Of a stretch of 64,000 nucleotides of DNA, positions 48,601 to 57,637 are shown one piece after another. The DNA lies in the NCBI RefSeq assembly GCF_041734735.1, contig NC_134878.1, positions 9,905,640 to 9,969,639 of the forward strand, read 5' to 3'. The position numbers were made by a program, and so were the translations under genes. Positions within the stretch are counted from its first letter, which is position 1. Each line of letters starts with the position of its first letter. The notes beneath the pieces are model-generated. The model was not told where the DNA came from. It searched no databases and saw nothing but the letters and a program-made list of their open reading frames with translations. The DNA is from Babylonia areolata. Taxonomy: Eukaryota > Mollusca > Gastropoda > Neogastropoda > Buccinidae.

Positions 48601-51600
48601 GATTTGATTTCTAATGTAAATTATTCTCTTTATGTGTGTAATGCCATTGATGGATAACTAGCTGATCGTTTTAAACTCAAGATTTGTCACATCAGAATTC
48701 AGATACCAGATAGCATCAGAATCAAAATAATGAACATATTTACAGCAGAGGTATTTCACGCATTTATCTATTCTAAGTCTTTCATGATGAAAATTGAAAA
48801 TGAGAATGTGCAAAGTAATGATGGAATCCATTAGTGGATTTACACTTTCAGTATTGTGCTTTTGTATTAAGATTTCAGGGATGAGGAGGGAGTGAGTGTG
48901 AGCATGAATTTTTGTTTTGTTTGTTTAGAAAATAAGATTGAAACAAGTGGGAAGGAAAGCTGAATACAAGGTTTGTTTGTTTGTTGTGTTGTTTTTTTTA
49001 AGAGAGCAGTGAATGTATTTTGTTCAGGTGTACACGTTTGGCTGCAATGATGAGGGAGCATTGGGCCGGGATACGTCGGAGGAAGGCACAGAAACAGAGC
49101 CAGCCCTGGTAGAGGGTCTGGAGAAAATTGTGCAGGTTACGGCAGGGGACAGTCACACTGCCGTGCTGACTGAAGATGGCAGAGTGCTGGCTTTTGGAAA
49201 CTTCAGGGTCAGTTTTCTGTTGGTTTTTTGTTTGTTTGTTTTGTTTTGTTTTGTTTGCTACACATTTTTGTTTTCTTTCTTTTTCTTTTTTCATAATATT
49301 TTTTGCATTTTTTGTTCTAAGAATCATAATTATCTTCCCCTGATTGGGAATTATCTCATTCTATGAACATTGAAGTTTGAACATATGATAATTGTGTTCC
49401 CCATTCATTTTCCTTCAATAAAACATAATTCTTACTTTTTACTTTTGAGCATTTAATTTTTGCAATTTTTATTTTTTAAAGAATTTGGTGATTTTGTTTG
49501 CAAAAATTACAGACAGTTCCAGGAGTCAAAGTGTTAACTAACAAACTAGATATATATCATATGTATCAATTCTAATGTACTGTATTACTTTTTTGCTATA
49601 ACATATTTTTCTGCGTGAAATTCGTGTTGGTCTCTCCAAGGATAGTGTGTCGCTACATTGCAGCACAACCTGTATTTTGGGCAGTGGTTTTGCTGTCAGA
49701 ACGAGTTTTTTCAAAAGTTTTTTGCCTTGGATGACCCTTTTGTTGCCATAGTTTCTTTTACTTGGGCAGAGGAGACATGTGATGTGTGTTGTGTTTTCCG
49801 CAGGACGCCAATGGCTCCATGGGGCTGACAAAGAATGGCATTGAGAAGAAGCCGGTGGAGGTACTGCCCGATACTGTGGTGATCAAGATTGCCTCTGGTA
49901 GTGACCATATTGCCTGTCTCACTGACCTCAGCGAGCTGTACACACTGGGTGAGGAGCAGAAAGCATTTTCATCTGGGGTTTTTTTTCCTGTTCACCTCCA
50001 TTCATAGTGACTGCACAGAGAAATTTTCATCTTGAACATTTTATTATTGTGTATTTTCTGTTTGTTTCTACTTTAAGGGGAAGCTGTTGCAGATGAACGA
50101 AAAAATGTAGCAGATGAATATTTAATATTGTGTTTTGGTATCACTTTACAGAAACTTTATGAGGTTTTACAGTTTAGTCCTTGTATCAGAAAAGGAAGTC
50201 GTCCACAAATGTTTCATTTTACATCTCACGGGAACCCAGTTTGAATTGGTGTGGAATTAAACTAGAGATTTTCATAACTGAACTTGAACTTTACAGTTTA
50301 GTCCTTGTATCAGAAAAAGAAGTTGTCCACACATTTTTTATTCTACATCTCACGGGAACCCAGTTTGAATTGTTGTAGAATTTAACCAAAGATTTTCATA
50401 ACTGACCATAATGTCACTAATTCTTTTGAGTTGATGTTCAGTTGTATGGCATTGTTTTTAATGTGAGTGAGTATGTGCGGTTTTTTTTTTGTTTGTTTGT
50501 TTTTTATTTTGCATAATGATTGAACATTTGCTGTACGACACACAAATGAAGTGAATTCCATAGGAATTGATACTTATAGAATTGGGGAGGGGGGGTTATA
50601 CTCTGTAAAGAGTCAGTTTTATTAGCAGTCCTTCATTGTGAATGTGGATTCATGTTAATGATCTTTGTTTATTATTTATTTTTATATCTTTTAATGGCAG
50701 TGGTGAAACAGAACTGTGTCAAAATTGTGAAGTGCTTCAATGTTGCAGGGTGTGCAGAGCAAGGACAGCTTGGTCGAGTGGCAGAGTGTTTTTCCACACG
50801 TGGTGGGCGTCTGGGATTAGGTCAGTTGTCAACCGTTTGTTCATGAAATTTGTTTATTTTACAGTTCGGTCTGATGTGTGGGTCTTTCAGGCTGTGCAGA
50901 GCAAGGACAGCTGGGACGTGTGGCTGAATGTTTCTCCACCCGTGGGGGGCGTCATGGGTTAGGTCGGTGAGGTTACTGTTTGGGGCTCAGCAGTTCAGAG
51001 GCCTCAACTTGCTTGAACTAACCCTGTTCAGAAATACTAATCTTGTTGCACACAGTTCACTAAAGATGAAATGTTGCATTGATTGTTTGTTGCAGTACTG
51101 AGTAGAAACAAAAATTAGAAAAAAAGAAGATTAAGTTTTTTCTTCTGAAGTTGTCACAGTTTGAAAACTGATACTGTTTTGGAACTTATTGTTGTTTCAT
51201 GGGTTCAACCTTTGGTGTCAAAAGCATTCACTACTGTTGTTGAAAATTGAGAATGGCCACTCTCATCATAAAGTAACACTTAATTTTTTTTTCTTTGATT
51301 TAGCTAGTTTTCTTTTGTTCATGATTATTGACTGATTTGGAATCACTGTTTTCTTTACAGTTGAGAATCACAGCCAGTTTTATTTTGCTAATAATTATTA
51401 ACTTATTAATAACTAACTAACTTGGAATGACTGTTTTCTCTACAGTTGTTTTGTGATTACTTTTGACTATTTATGTATATCCGGATGTTCTGTAATCAGG
51501 GAAAAACAGAGTTCAGGGAAAAATATCTTGCTAAAGTTAGAGAAAAATGTGCTGGCTTGTAGTGTGGATGAAGTTTCTTTGAAATCTAGGAGATATGCTA

Positions 51601-54600
51601 CATAGGAACATGTCTTTTTCAACATTTATCTTTTTTTATGTGAGACTCAGAAGCCACTTTCAGTTTGGAGCCTTTAAAGAAAAGGAAAAGCCGTGATTGT
51701 GACTGTCCAAAGTAACTTTTATTAGTGCTCGGTCTCTGCAGAAAGTATAGACCCTGTCCTCTGCTGTACCAGGTCTCCTTTACTTTCAGTTTAGAAATGG
51801 GTCTTTTGGTAACACACAGACATGCATCCCTGATGCTTTTAAAGTGGAAAGGATGTGCTACATGTTAATGGAGGGAGTCCCTGGGACATTCCTAAAATGT
51901 CAAAAACATAGATGAGGAGTGAAAATGTAATGGTGGAGCTCCAGTTTGACAGCAGGTATCATCTGTTGTAAAGATGAGTTGTTTCCCTTTGGGCCCAGAA
52001 ACTAGGGTAATGACAATACATTGTATTTAAGACCATACAGAGTGGTGAATCTCTCCGTTTACAAGGCACACAACTTCAAGTCAGTGCTGCTTATGCTACT
52101 GATTCAGCTAGCACACAGGTAAATGAATGGTGCATTGGAACAAACCCAGACACTTCCTCTCCAAGCCTCATTGTTAAATTTCTAGTAAAAAAATACATCA
52201 AGGCAACCATGTGTTTGTTTTGTATTGACCGTATGTTCTTTGTAGTGTATTCAGGATTAGAAGTCTGCCAGTCTTGAATAAAAGGTCATTTGTGGAGGTA
52301 ACCTACTTCGGGAGGTTATCGGCCGTAGCTACTTTCGATAACTCCGTATAGGCGGGTAGTAGTTTACACAGGACAGGAATCAGACCCCTGCCGGAGTCTG
52401 CGCTAGTGGGTCACAGTAAGTGTGTTACTTAAACGTAATTTTAGGAAGAAAATTTCCTTTTGTGTCTGCACATTTCTTCTGTCATTGCTGCTGTGAGCAC
52501 ATGTCAACTGATCAGTGTAAGGACAAGTCTGGAGCTTCTTTTTTTCAGGAAGAGTCTTTAATTTAATTTACCTGTGTGCTAGCTGAATTGGTAGCGTAAG
52601 CAGCATTGATTTGAATTTGTGTGCCTTGTAAATGGAGAGAGTTACCACTCCTGTTGTTGTTTAATCCTCCTAGCCTCATTGTTCTTATATTTAAAATTTC
52701 CTTTTGCCTGCCTTTGTATGTGTGTTGCAGTGCAGATTTAATCTAAATGCGCAGCATCAGAACACATCTCAAAAAGTAGTGTGGGACCCCCAAGAATTAT
52801 GGTTAAAAAAAGAAAGAGATTCTGGGATTCCCAAGATTTGGGGCTTATCAGAAGCCCTGAAAAAGTGTCATCTGTTGATTGGCAATCAGTATTTATTAGT
52901 TAAGGTTACAGGTTCCATAGTCAGACACCATACTGAGTTGATAGTGACATGTATGTTAAGCTGTAAAGTGTTGTAGTGTGGGCTGCAGACACCATACTGA
53001 GTTGATAGTGACATGTATGTTAAGCTGTAAAGTGTTGTAGTGTGGGCTGCAGACACCATACTGAGTTGATAGTGACATGTATGTTAAGCTGCAAAGTGTT
53101 GTAGTGTGGGCTGCAGACACTATACCGAGTTGATATTGACATGCAAAGTGTTGTGGTGTGGGCTGCAGACACCATACTGAGTTGATAGTGACATGCAAAG
53201 TGTTGTGGTGTGGGCTGCAGACACCATACTGAGTTGATATTGACATGCAGAGTGTTGTGGTGTGGGCTGCAGACACCATACTGAGTTGATATTGACATGC
53301 AGTGTGTTGTGGTGTGGGCTGCAGACACCATACTGAGTTGATATTGACATGCAGTGTGTTGTGGTGTGGGCTGCAGACACCATACTGAGTTGATATTGAC
53401 ATGCAGTGTGTTGTGGTGTGGGCTGCAGACACCATACTGAGTTGATATTGACATGCAGTGTGTTGTGGTGTGGGCTGCAGACACCATACTGAGTTGATAT
53501 TGACATGCAGTGTTGTGGTGTGGGCTGCAGACACCATACTGAGCGCTGGACAGGTGCGCTGTAAGAGGTACAAGACTCGCAGACTGGCCAAGTTCTCCGA
53601 CGTCTGGACTGGGCAGTACATGACCTTTGCCCAGGAAAAAGAGACTGGTGACATCTATGCCTGGGGTCTCAACAACTACTGTCAGCTGGGTCAGTCATCT
53701 GCATGGTTTAACAGCTGGTGTGCTTTCTGATCCACGGCAGTTTTCCATCCATATTTTGTCTCTTTTATTTACCTCTGCCCTTTTGATTTGCAACAGTGTT
53801 AGTCTATGTTCATGTCTAATTGGAGTGATGAATTGAAACAATTCAAAACAAAAAGAAAACTTAATGAATTTTATTTCCAGGGGGTAGTGGAATGAGCATT
53901 ATTATGTTGGTTTTTTTACATCCAGCCCACTCAGTGAAAAGGAAAGGAAAAACATATAAAATAAAGTTAAGTAATTTTGTGACCTGTATTAAAAAAAAAG
54001 ACTGTTGTCCTAAGTCTTTTCCTTTTTGATTGTGTGTGTGTGTAGAGGGTAAGGGGTGGATGTGTATTTAGTCATTGTTGCATTATTAAAATCTTTCAGA
54101 AAAAATGAGATGGTCTAGAGGTAACACGTCCACCTAGGAAGCAAGAGAATATGAGCGTGCTGGTTTGAATCACGGCTCAGCCGCCAATATTTTCTCCCCC
54201 TCCACTAGACCTTGAGTGGTGGTCTGAACGCTAGTCATTCGGATGAGATGATAAACTGAGGTCCCGTGTGCAGCATGCACTTAGCGCACATAAAAGAACC
54301 CACGGCAACAAAACTGTTGTTCCTGGCAAAATTCTGTAGAAAAACCCACTTTGATAGGAAAAACAAATACAACTGCACACAGGAAAAAATACAAAAAAAT
54401 GGGTGGCGTTTTAGTATAGCGATGTGCTCTCCCTGGGGAGAGCAGCCCGAATTTCACACAGAGAAGTCTGTTGTGATAAAAATAAATACAGATACAGATA
54501 CAAATACAAATCATTATGGAACTTGCGATATTTTGAATCAGATGCATGTGTTAATCTTATGTTTATTTTGTCATTAAAAAAACCCAACATTTAATATGAA

Positions 54601-56257
54601 TTATACCATGTATTTTCTTTTACCAGGCTTTGGGGACATGGACAATCGTTTCATTCCTGAGCGTGTTAATTCCTTCGCTGCTGGCGGTCGTCAGTGGCAG
54701 GTGATTAGTGGAGGTCAGCATCATACTGTCGCCATGGATTCTGAAGGTTGGTCTTCTTCCTGAGTGTACCCATGACTGTTTCTACATTAGAGAATGCACA
54801 CTCACAAGTTCATTCATAGATATTTGTTTGCTTTCTTGCATTGCCATTTACACATGTAGACTTCACACTTAAAAAAAAAAATCACATAGTAGCTTCTTTT
54901 CTCACTATCTCTCCTCTTGTAGAAATGCATTACAGAAAATAAGGAAAGCAGCAAAAACAGAAGTTGATTTCTCATATTTGTTCTTCAGGAATGCCTGGTA
55001 CCATGATATACAGACTTTTGTTGAAAGTATTTGGAAGACTACCAAAACTGAACAGTCCCATATGGTATTCAGTTTTAGTGGCATTATACATTTTGAAATA
55101 ATGTGGAATGACAACAAGCCATGTATACATCACCAGCAAGATGAAGTGTTGAAACGTACTGATGTTTTTTTTTCAGAACACAGTGTGGTGATACTTTTCA
55201 GATTACTTCTGAAAATATAATAGTCATCCTTCAGTCTTGGGAGACTTTGGAGCTGTGTTGTGTGTGGTGTTTCTGGCACAGCATCGGTTGTGACTTGACA
55301 GGCCTATTAGAAACACATAGTCTTTTCACTGACAGTGAAGCACTCGGAAACTTAACTTACCTTGAACAGTGTTTTGTACAACAGTTCCCAATGTTGACCA
55401 TTTCAGGCAAGGTGTACACGTTGGGCCGGCCCGATTACGGACGTTTGGGTCTGGGCGAGGAATGCACGGAGAAACGGGAACCGACCCTGGTGGCTGACCT
55501 TAAGGATGAGACATGTGTGGATGTGGCCGCTGGAGGCTGTGTGTCCTTTGCTCTGACTGACGCAGGTAATGATGGTGTGGAACATGATAATGATAATATT
55601 GGGCGTCCTTTGCTCTGACTGACACAGGTAATCACAGTGTGGAATGTGATATTGATAATGATGATAATGGGTATCCTTTGCTCAGACACAGGTAATCACA
55701 ATGTAGAATGTGATATTGATAATGATAATCAGTATCCTTTGACCTGACTGACACACGTAATCACAGTGCGGAATGTGATATTGATAATGATGATAATGGG
55801 ATTCCTTTGCTCTGACTGACACAGGTAATGACAGTGAGGAACATGATAATGATAATAATGGGCGTACTTTGCTCTGACTGACACAGGTAATCACAGTGTG
55901 GAATGTGATATTGATAATGATACTCGGAATCCTTTGACCTGAATGACACAGGTAATCACTGTGTGGAATGTGATATTGGTAATGATAATCGGAATCCTTT
56001 GCTCTGACTGACACAGGTAATCACATTGTGGAGCATGATATTGATAAGATTGGGCTTCCTTTGCTCTGACTGACACAGGTAATTACAGTGTGGAATGTGA
56101 TAATGATGATGATAATGATAATGGGCATTTATAGTGCACACTGCCTCCCTAGCACAGTGGCCCAGAGCGCTAACAGTTGATGTCAGTATGGAAGAAAAGA
56201 TTGTTACGAATATTAATACAGCAGGGATTGCGAACAAGGCAATTGTGTCAGTGACAG

Positions 56258-56314
<57 letters not shown>

Positions 56315-57637
56315 GCAAAAAACAACAACAACAACAACAACCTGCATTAGCACCATGTTTTTCCACACACCTGCAGTAAGGATACGAATGGTGTGTGTGT
56401 TGACAGGCAAGATCTACTCATGGGGCATGGGCACGTCCAAGCAGCTGGGGCTGGGGTCAGAGGACGATGCCTGGTCCCCCACCCAGGTCACTGGCAAGCA
56501 GCTGGAGACAAGGTGAGTTCTGTCATGATAGTCGTGATAATTGTTTACATTTGGAAGGCGCCTGGGTGGGTGTGTCGATTGTTTTCGTCTATCGTCAGCT
56601 ACTGTGAGTTCTTATTTGATGTTTTGATGTCTTTTATGGTACGCATGTTCATTTTATGTTTGTATTTACAATGAGCTTGTGATTGCACTCGTTAATTTCT
56701 ATGTGGATTAATAAAGTGTTTTTGAATTGAATTGATTATTGAATTTCTGTCTTAGAGCTCAGGGCACTTTACGTGAAAGTGATAGGCAGCCTGCTATGCA
56801 AATGACCCCATGTCTGTAAAACGCTTAGAGCTTGGTCTCCAACAGAGGATATGTGCTATACAAGTATCCATATGATATCATATCATATCATATATATCAT
56901 GTCATATTGCATTATATTTATCAAAGTTATAAATTGCATGAACATTATTTGAACGACTCATGACCACTTTCACCCCCTACCCCCATCCCCCCTTTCTTCC
57001 CCCCCCCCCCCACCTCCCTGAAATATTTAGTTTTCCAGCCTGATATGGCCGTGTATGGTCTGTGTGGCTGCAAGCAACAATAATAATGATAATAATTAGT
57101 ATTTATTTAGCACTGAATCTTGCGCAGAGACAAATCAAAGCATTTTCACACCAGTCATTCACATGCATGTGTAACTCTAAACAAAATACTTTATTGTCTG
57201 CTTCAACCAAAACAGAAAATTCTCTTTTGGTTCACTCAAAATGCCTGCCAGTAAATAACAAAGTGAAAAACGAATGAGAAATTAACACACCCTTCCCTGA
57301 TCACCACGCACACATCAGTTATCATGTAAAGAGAAAAACATTCGTGTAAGATGATATTACATTTTAAGATAGAGTGAAAGAATTGTGATGGGGTGTGTGT
57401 GTGTGTGTGTATGTGTGTGTGTGTGTGTGTGTGCATGCATGTTTGCACATGTGTGTGTGTGTGTGTGCATGCATGTTTGCGCATGTGTGTGTGTGAGGTC
57501 AACGAGGAACAAAGTAACTGAACCGGCGCATGCTGTGTGATTTCAGGACAGGGGTGATGATCTCATCAGGTGGTCAGCACACAGTCATCCTGGCCAAGGA
57601 CACCTCTACTGCCACTGCCAACACCAACGGACACTGA
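45583..57637 (+). CDS. RCC1: RCC1, Ran guanine-nucleotide exchange factor, ten coding positions
   Basis: RCC1 sits on chromatin and loads Ran with GTP, driving nuclear transport and spindle assembly (family knowledge). Coding exons are 45583-45685, 47444-47631, 49028-49207, 49804-49948, then either 50749-50820 or 50891-50962, then 53531-53689, 54627-54746, 55407-55565, 56407-56512 and 57547-57637. With one version of the alternative exon the sum is 1,323 bp, or 440 residues (human 421). All introns are GT-AG and phases agree. The basic tail (residues 1-34) runs into [20 protein letters not shown] and a seven-bladed propeller. Residues expected at the Ran interface are present: Asp138 in AGDSHT, Asp191 in SGSDHI, and His314/His315 in SGGQHHT. 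Exons 5 to 8 are all phase 1-1 and multiples of three. The gene is unusually rich in local tandem duplications (see findings). Non-coding 5' exons were not located. Confidence 0.95.
46870..47395 (+). mobile_element. MITE-like element with GACTCACTTGTG ends in RCC1 intron 1
   Basis: The left end tttgactcacttgtgtaaac is mirrored by cacaagtgagtc at the right. The left end is itself a short palindrome. The interior has a gtgtgtgtctgtgtgtccgt tract and no long frame. A related copy lies at 29.8-30.6 kb. The right end lies about 50 bp before exon 2. Confidence 0.7.
47444..47631 (+). CDS. RCC1: RCC1 coding exon 2
   Basis: The exon lies between acceptor gaaacag and donor gtcagt. It starts [11 protein letters not shown], matching human VSHRSHSTEPG, and contains [17 protein letters not shown] and [14 protein letters not shown], the first RCC1 repeat. 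It covers residues 35-97 and ends in phase 0. Confidence 0.95.
47822..48085 (-). mobile_element. SINE family B, truncated copy in RCC1 intron 2
   Basis: The 3' module (ctcaaggaggcgtcaggc to gtcaggccttgag on the plus strand) and part of the shared central domain (gtggatttccttatatagtt, gtgcgccaagtgcgtgctgc) are visible. The tRNA-like head is missing. Confidence 0.8.
49028..49207 (+). CDS. RCC1: RCC1 coding exon 3
   Basis: The exon lies between acceptor ttgttcag and donor gtcagt and encodes residues 98-157. It starts [17 protein letters not shown], as in human RCC1, and contains [15 protein letters not shown] with Asp138, the counterpart of a Ran-contact aspartate in the human protein. Confidence 0.95.
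49804..49948 (+). CDS. RCC1: RCC1 coding exon 4
   Basis: The exon lies between acceptor tttccgcag and donor gtgagg and encodes residues 158-205 plus one base. It contains DANGSMGL and [11 protein letters not shown]. Asp191 corresponds to the aspartate (182 in human) that is essential for exchange activity. Confidence 0.94.
50167..50407 (+). repeat. Tandem duplication of ~124 bp in RCC1 intron 4
   Basis: Two adjacent copies begin with tttacagtttagtccttgta and share the central tctcacgggaacccagtttg. They differ by scattered substitutions. They lie between exons 4 and 5a and do not contain an exon that I can support. Confidence 0.85.
50749..50820 (+). CDS. RCC1: RCC1 alternative exon 5a
   Basis: This 72-bp exon lies between acceptor atgttgcag and donor gtcagt, phase 1-1. 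It encodes [15 protein letters not shown] then STRGGRLGL, matching human [20 protein letters not shown]. It is one of two adjacent versions; see exon 5b. Using exactly one keeps the expected propeller length. Confidence 0.88.
   Translation, partial: GVQSKDSLVEWQSVFPHVVGVWD
50891..50962 (+). CDS. RCC1: RCC1 alternative exon 5b
   Basis: This is a second 72-bp exon with acceptor gtctttcag and donor gtcggt, in the same phase as 5a. It encodes the same 24 residues except His for Leu at position 22. Of 72 bases, 12 differ, at 11 codons, and 10 of those codons are synonymous, so both versions look selected for protein function. The 70-bp intron between them may be too short for both to be spliced together. 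Confidence 0.88.
   Translation, partial: AVQSKDSWDVWLNVSPPVGGVMG
52295..52463 (+). repeat. Repeat family E, single-arm copy in RCC1 intron 5
   Basis: The order ggaggtaacctacttcggga, ttatcggccgtagctacttt, acaggacaggaatcagaccc and gtaagtgtgttacttaaacg matches the right arm of the 13.2 kb hairpin read in reverse. It is the unpaired form of the repeat. Confidence 0.85.
52924..53543 (+). repeat. Minisatellite (64/52-bp units) spanning the exon 6 splice acceptor
   Basis: Eleven units precede exon 6, each starting acaccatactgag and nearly all ending gtgtgggctgcag. The first three are 64 bp and carry an extra tatgttaagctg; the next seven are 52 bp; the last is 50 bp. The real exon 6 begins with the same 13 bases after the same ctgcag, so the array carries copies of the intron-exon junction. 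Neighbouring 52-bp units are nearly identical, so it is young or being homogenised. Confidence 0.92.
53531..53689 (+). CDS. RCC1: RCC1 coding exon 6
   Basis: The exon starts after acceptor gggctgcag, immediately at the end of a minisatellite. It encodes [19 protein letters not shown] then [19 protein letters not shown] and [12 protein letters not shown], residues 230-282. The later acceptor ggacag would give a stop after two codons, so the earlier one was chosen. The donor is gtcagt. Confidence 0.9.
54108..54512 (+). mobile_element. SINE family A, full-length-looking copy in RCC1 intron 6
   Basis: A tRNA-like head has an A-box-like ggtctagaggtaac and a B-box-like ggtttgaatcacgg. A central domain follows, with gagatgataaactgaggtcc and ttcctggcaaaattctgtag, then a tail with ctctccctggggagagcag and an A-rich ataaatacagatacaaatac end. 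It is inserted in the same orientation as RCC1. Confidence 0.85.
54627..54746 (+). CDS. RCC1: RCC1 coding exon 7
   Basis: The exon lies between acceptor tttaccag and donor gttggt, phase 1-1, encoding residues 283-322. It ends [15 protein letters not shown], matching human [15 protein letters not shown]. His314/His315 include the counterpart of the human interface histidine (304). Confidence 0.94.
55407..55565 (+). CDS. RCC1: RCC1 coding exon 8
   Basis: The exon lies between acceptor catttcag and donor gtaatg, phase 1-1, encoding residues 323-375. It contains [19 protein letters not shown], as in human [17 protein letters not shown]. Its last 20-odd bases and its donor are repeated downstream as a minisatellite. 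Confidence 0.94.
55540..56098 (+). repeat. Minisatellite (~60-68 bp) spanning the exon 8 splice donor
   Basis: Each unit contains tcctttgctctgactgacac followed by aggtaatcacagtgtggaat and a gataatgat-rich stretch. The first copy is the end of exon 8 with its donor; about eight more follow in intron 8, most retaining an ag|gtaat donor-like site. The units have diverged more than those of the exon 6 array. Confidence 0.9.
56102..56340 (+). repeat. Microsatellites in RCC1 intron 8: (gat/aat)n, (ac)n, (aac)n
   Basis: A gatgataatgataat tract is followed by about 25 ac dinucleotides (56262-56310) and a short aac run. They lie 70-300 bp upstream of exon 9. Confidence 0.9.
56407..56512 (+). CDS. RCC1: RCC1 coding exon 9
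   Basis: The exon lies between acceptor gttgacag and donor gtgagt. It encodes [19 protein letters not shown] then [16 protein letters not shown] (human [22 protein letters not shown]). The acceptor follows a short GT tract. Confidence 0.94.
57394..57497 (+). repeat. (gt)n microsatellite just upstream of RCC1 exon 10
   Basis: An interrupted gt/gcat tract ends 50 bp before the last exon acceptor. Confidence 0.92.
57547..57637 (+). CDS. RCC1: RCC1 coding exon 10 and stop
   Basis: After acceptor gatttcag the exon encodes [19 protein letters not shown] followed by a short Thr/Asn/Ala tail and TGA at 57635-57637. [13 protein letters not shown] ends the human protein in the same way. Confidence 0.94.

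Noticed and set aside
52924-53543. Regular ~52-bp units resembling a CRISPR array
   Set aside because: There are no distinct spacers; the whole unit is repeated, in an animal intron.
52956-53654. A 232-residue minus-strand open frame with a repeated Val-Trp-Cys-Leu-Gln-Pro-Thr pattern
   Set aside because: It is the reverse reading of the exon 6 minisatellite; units without a stop in that frame give a long frame automatically.
53554-53689. Alternative start of RCC1 exon 6 after ggacag
   Set aside because: In the required phase it meets a stop within a few codons, and it would lose the conserved LSAGQV segment.
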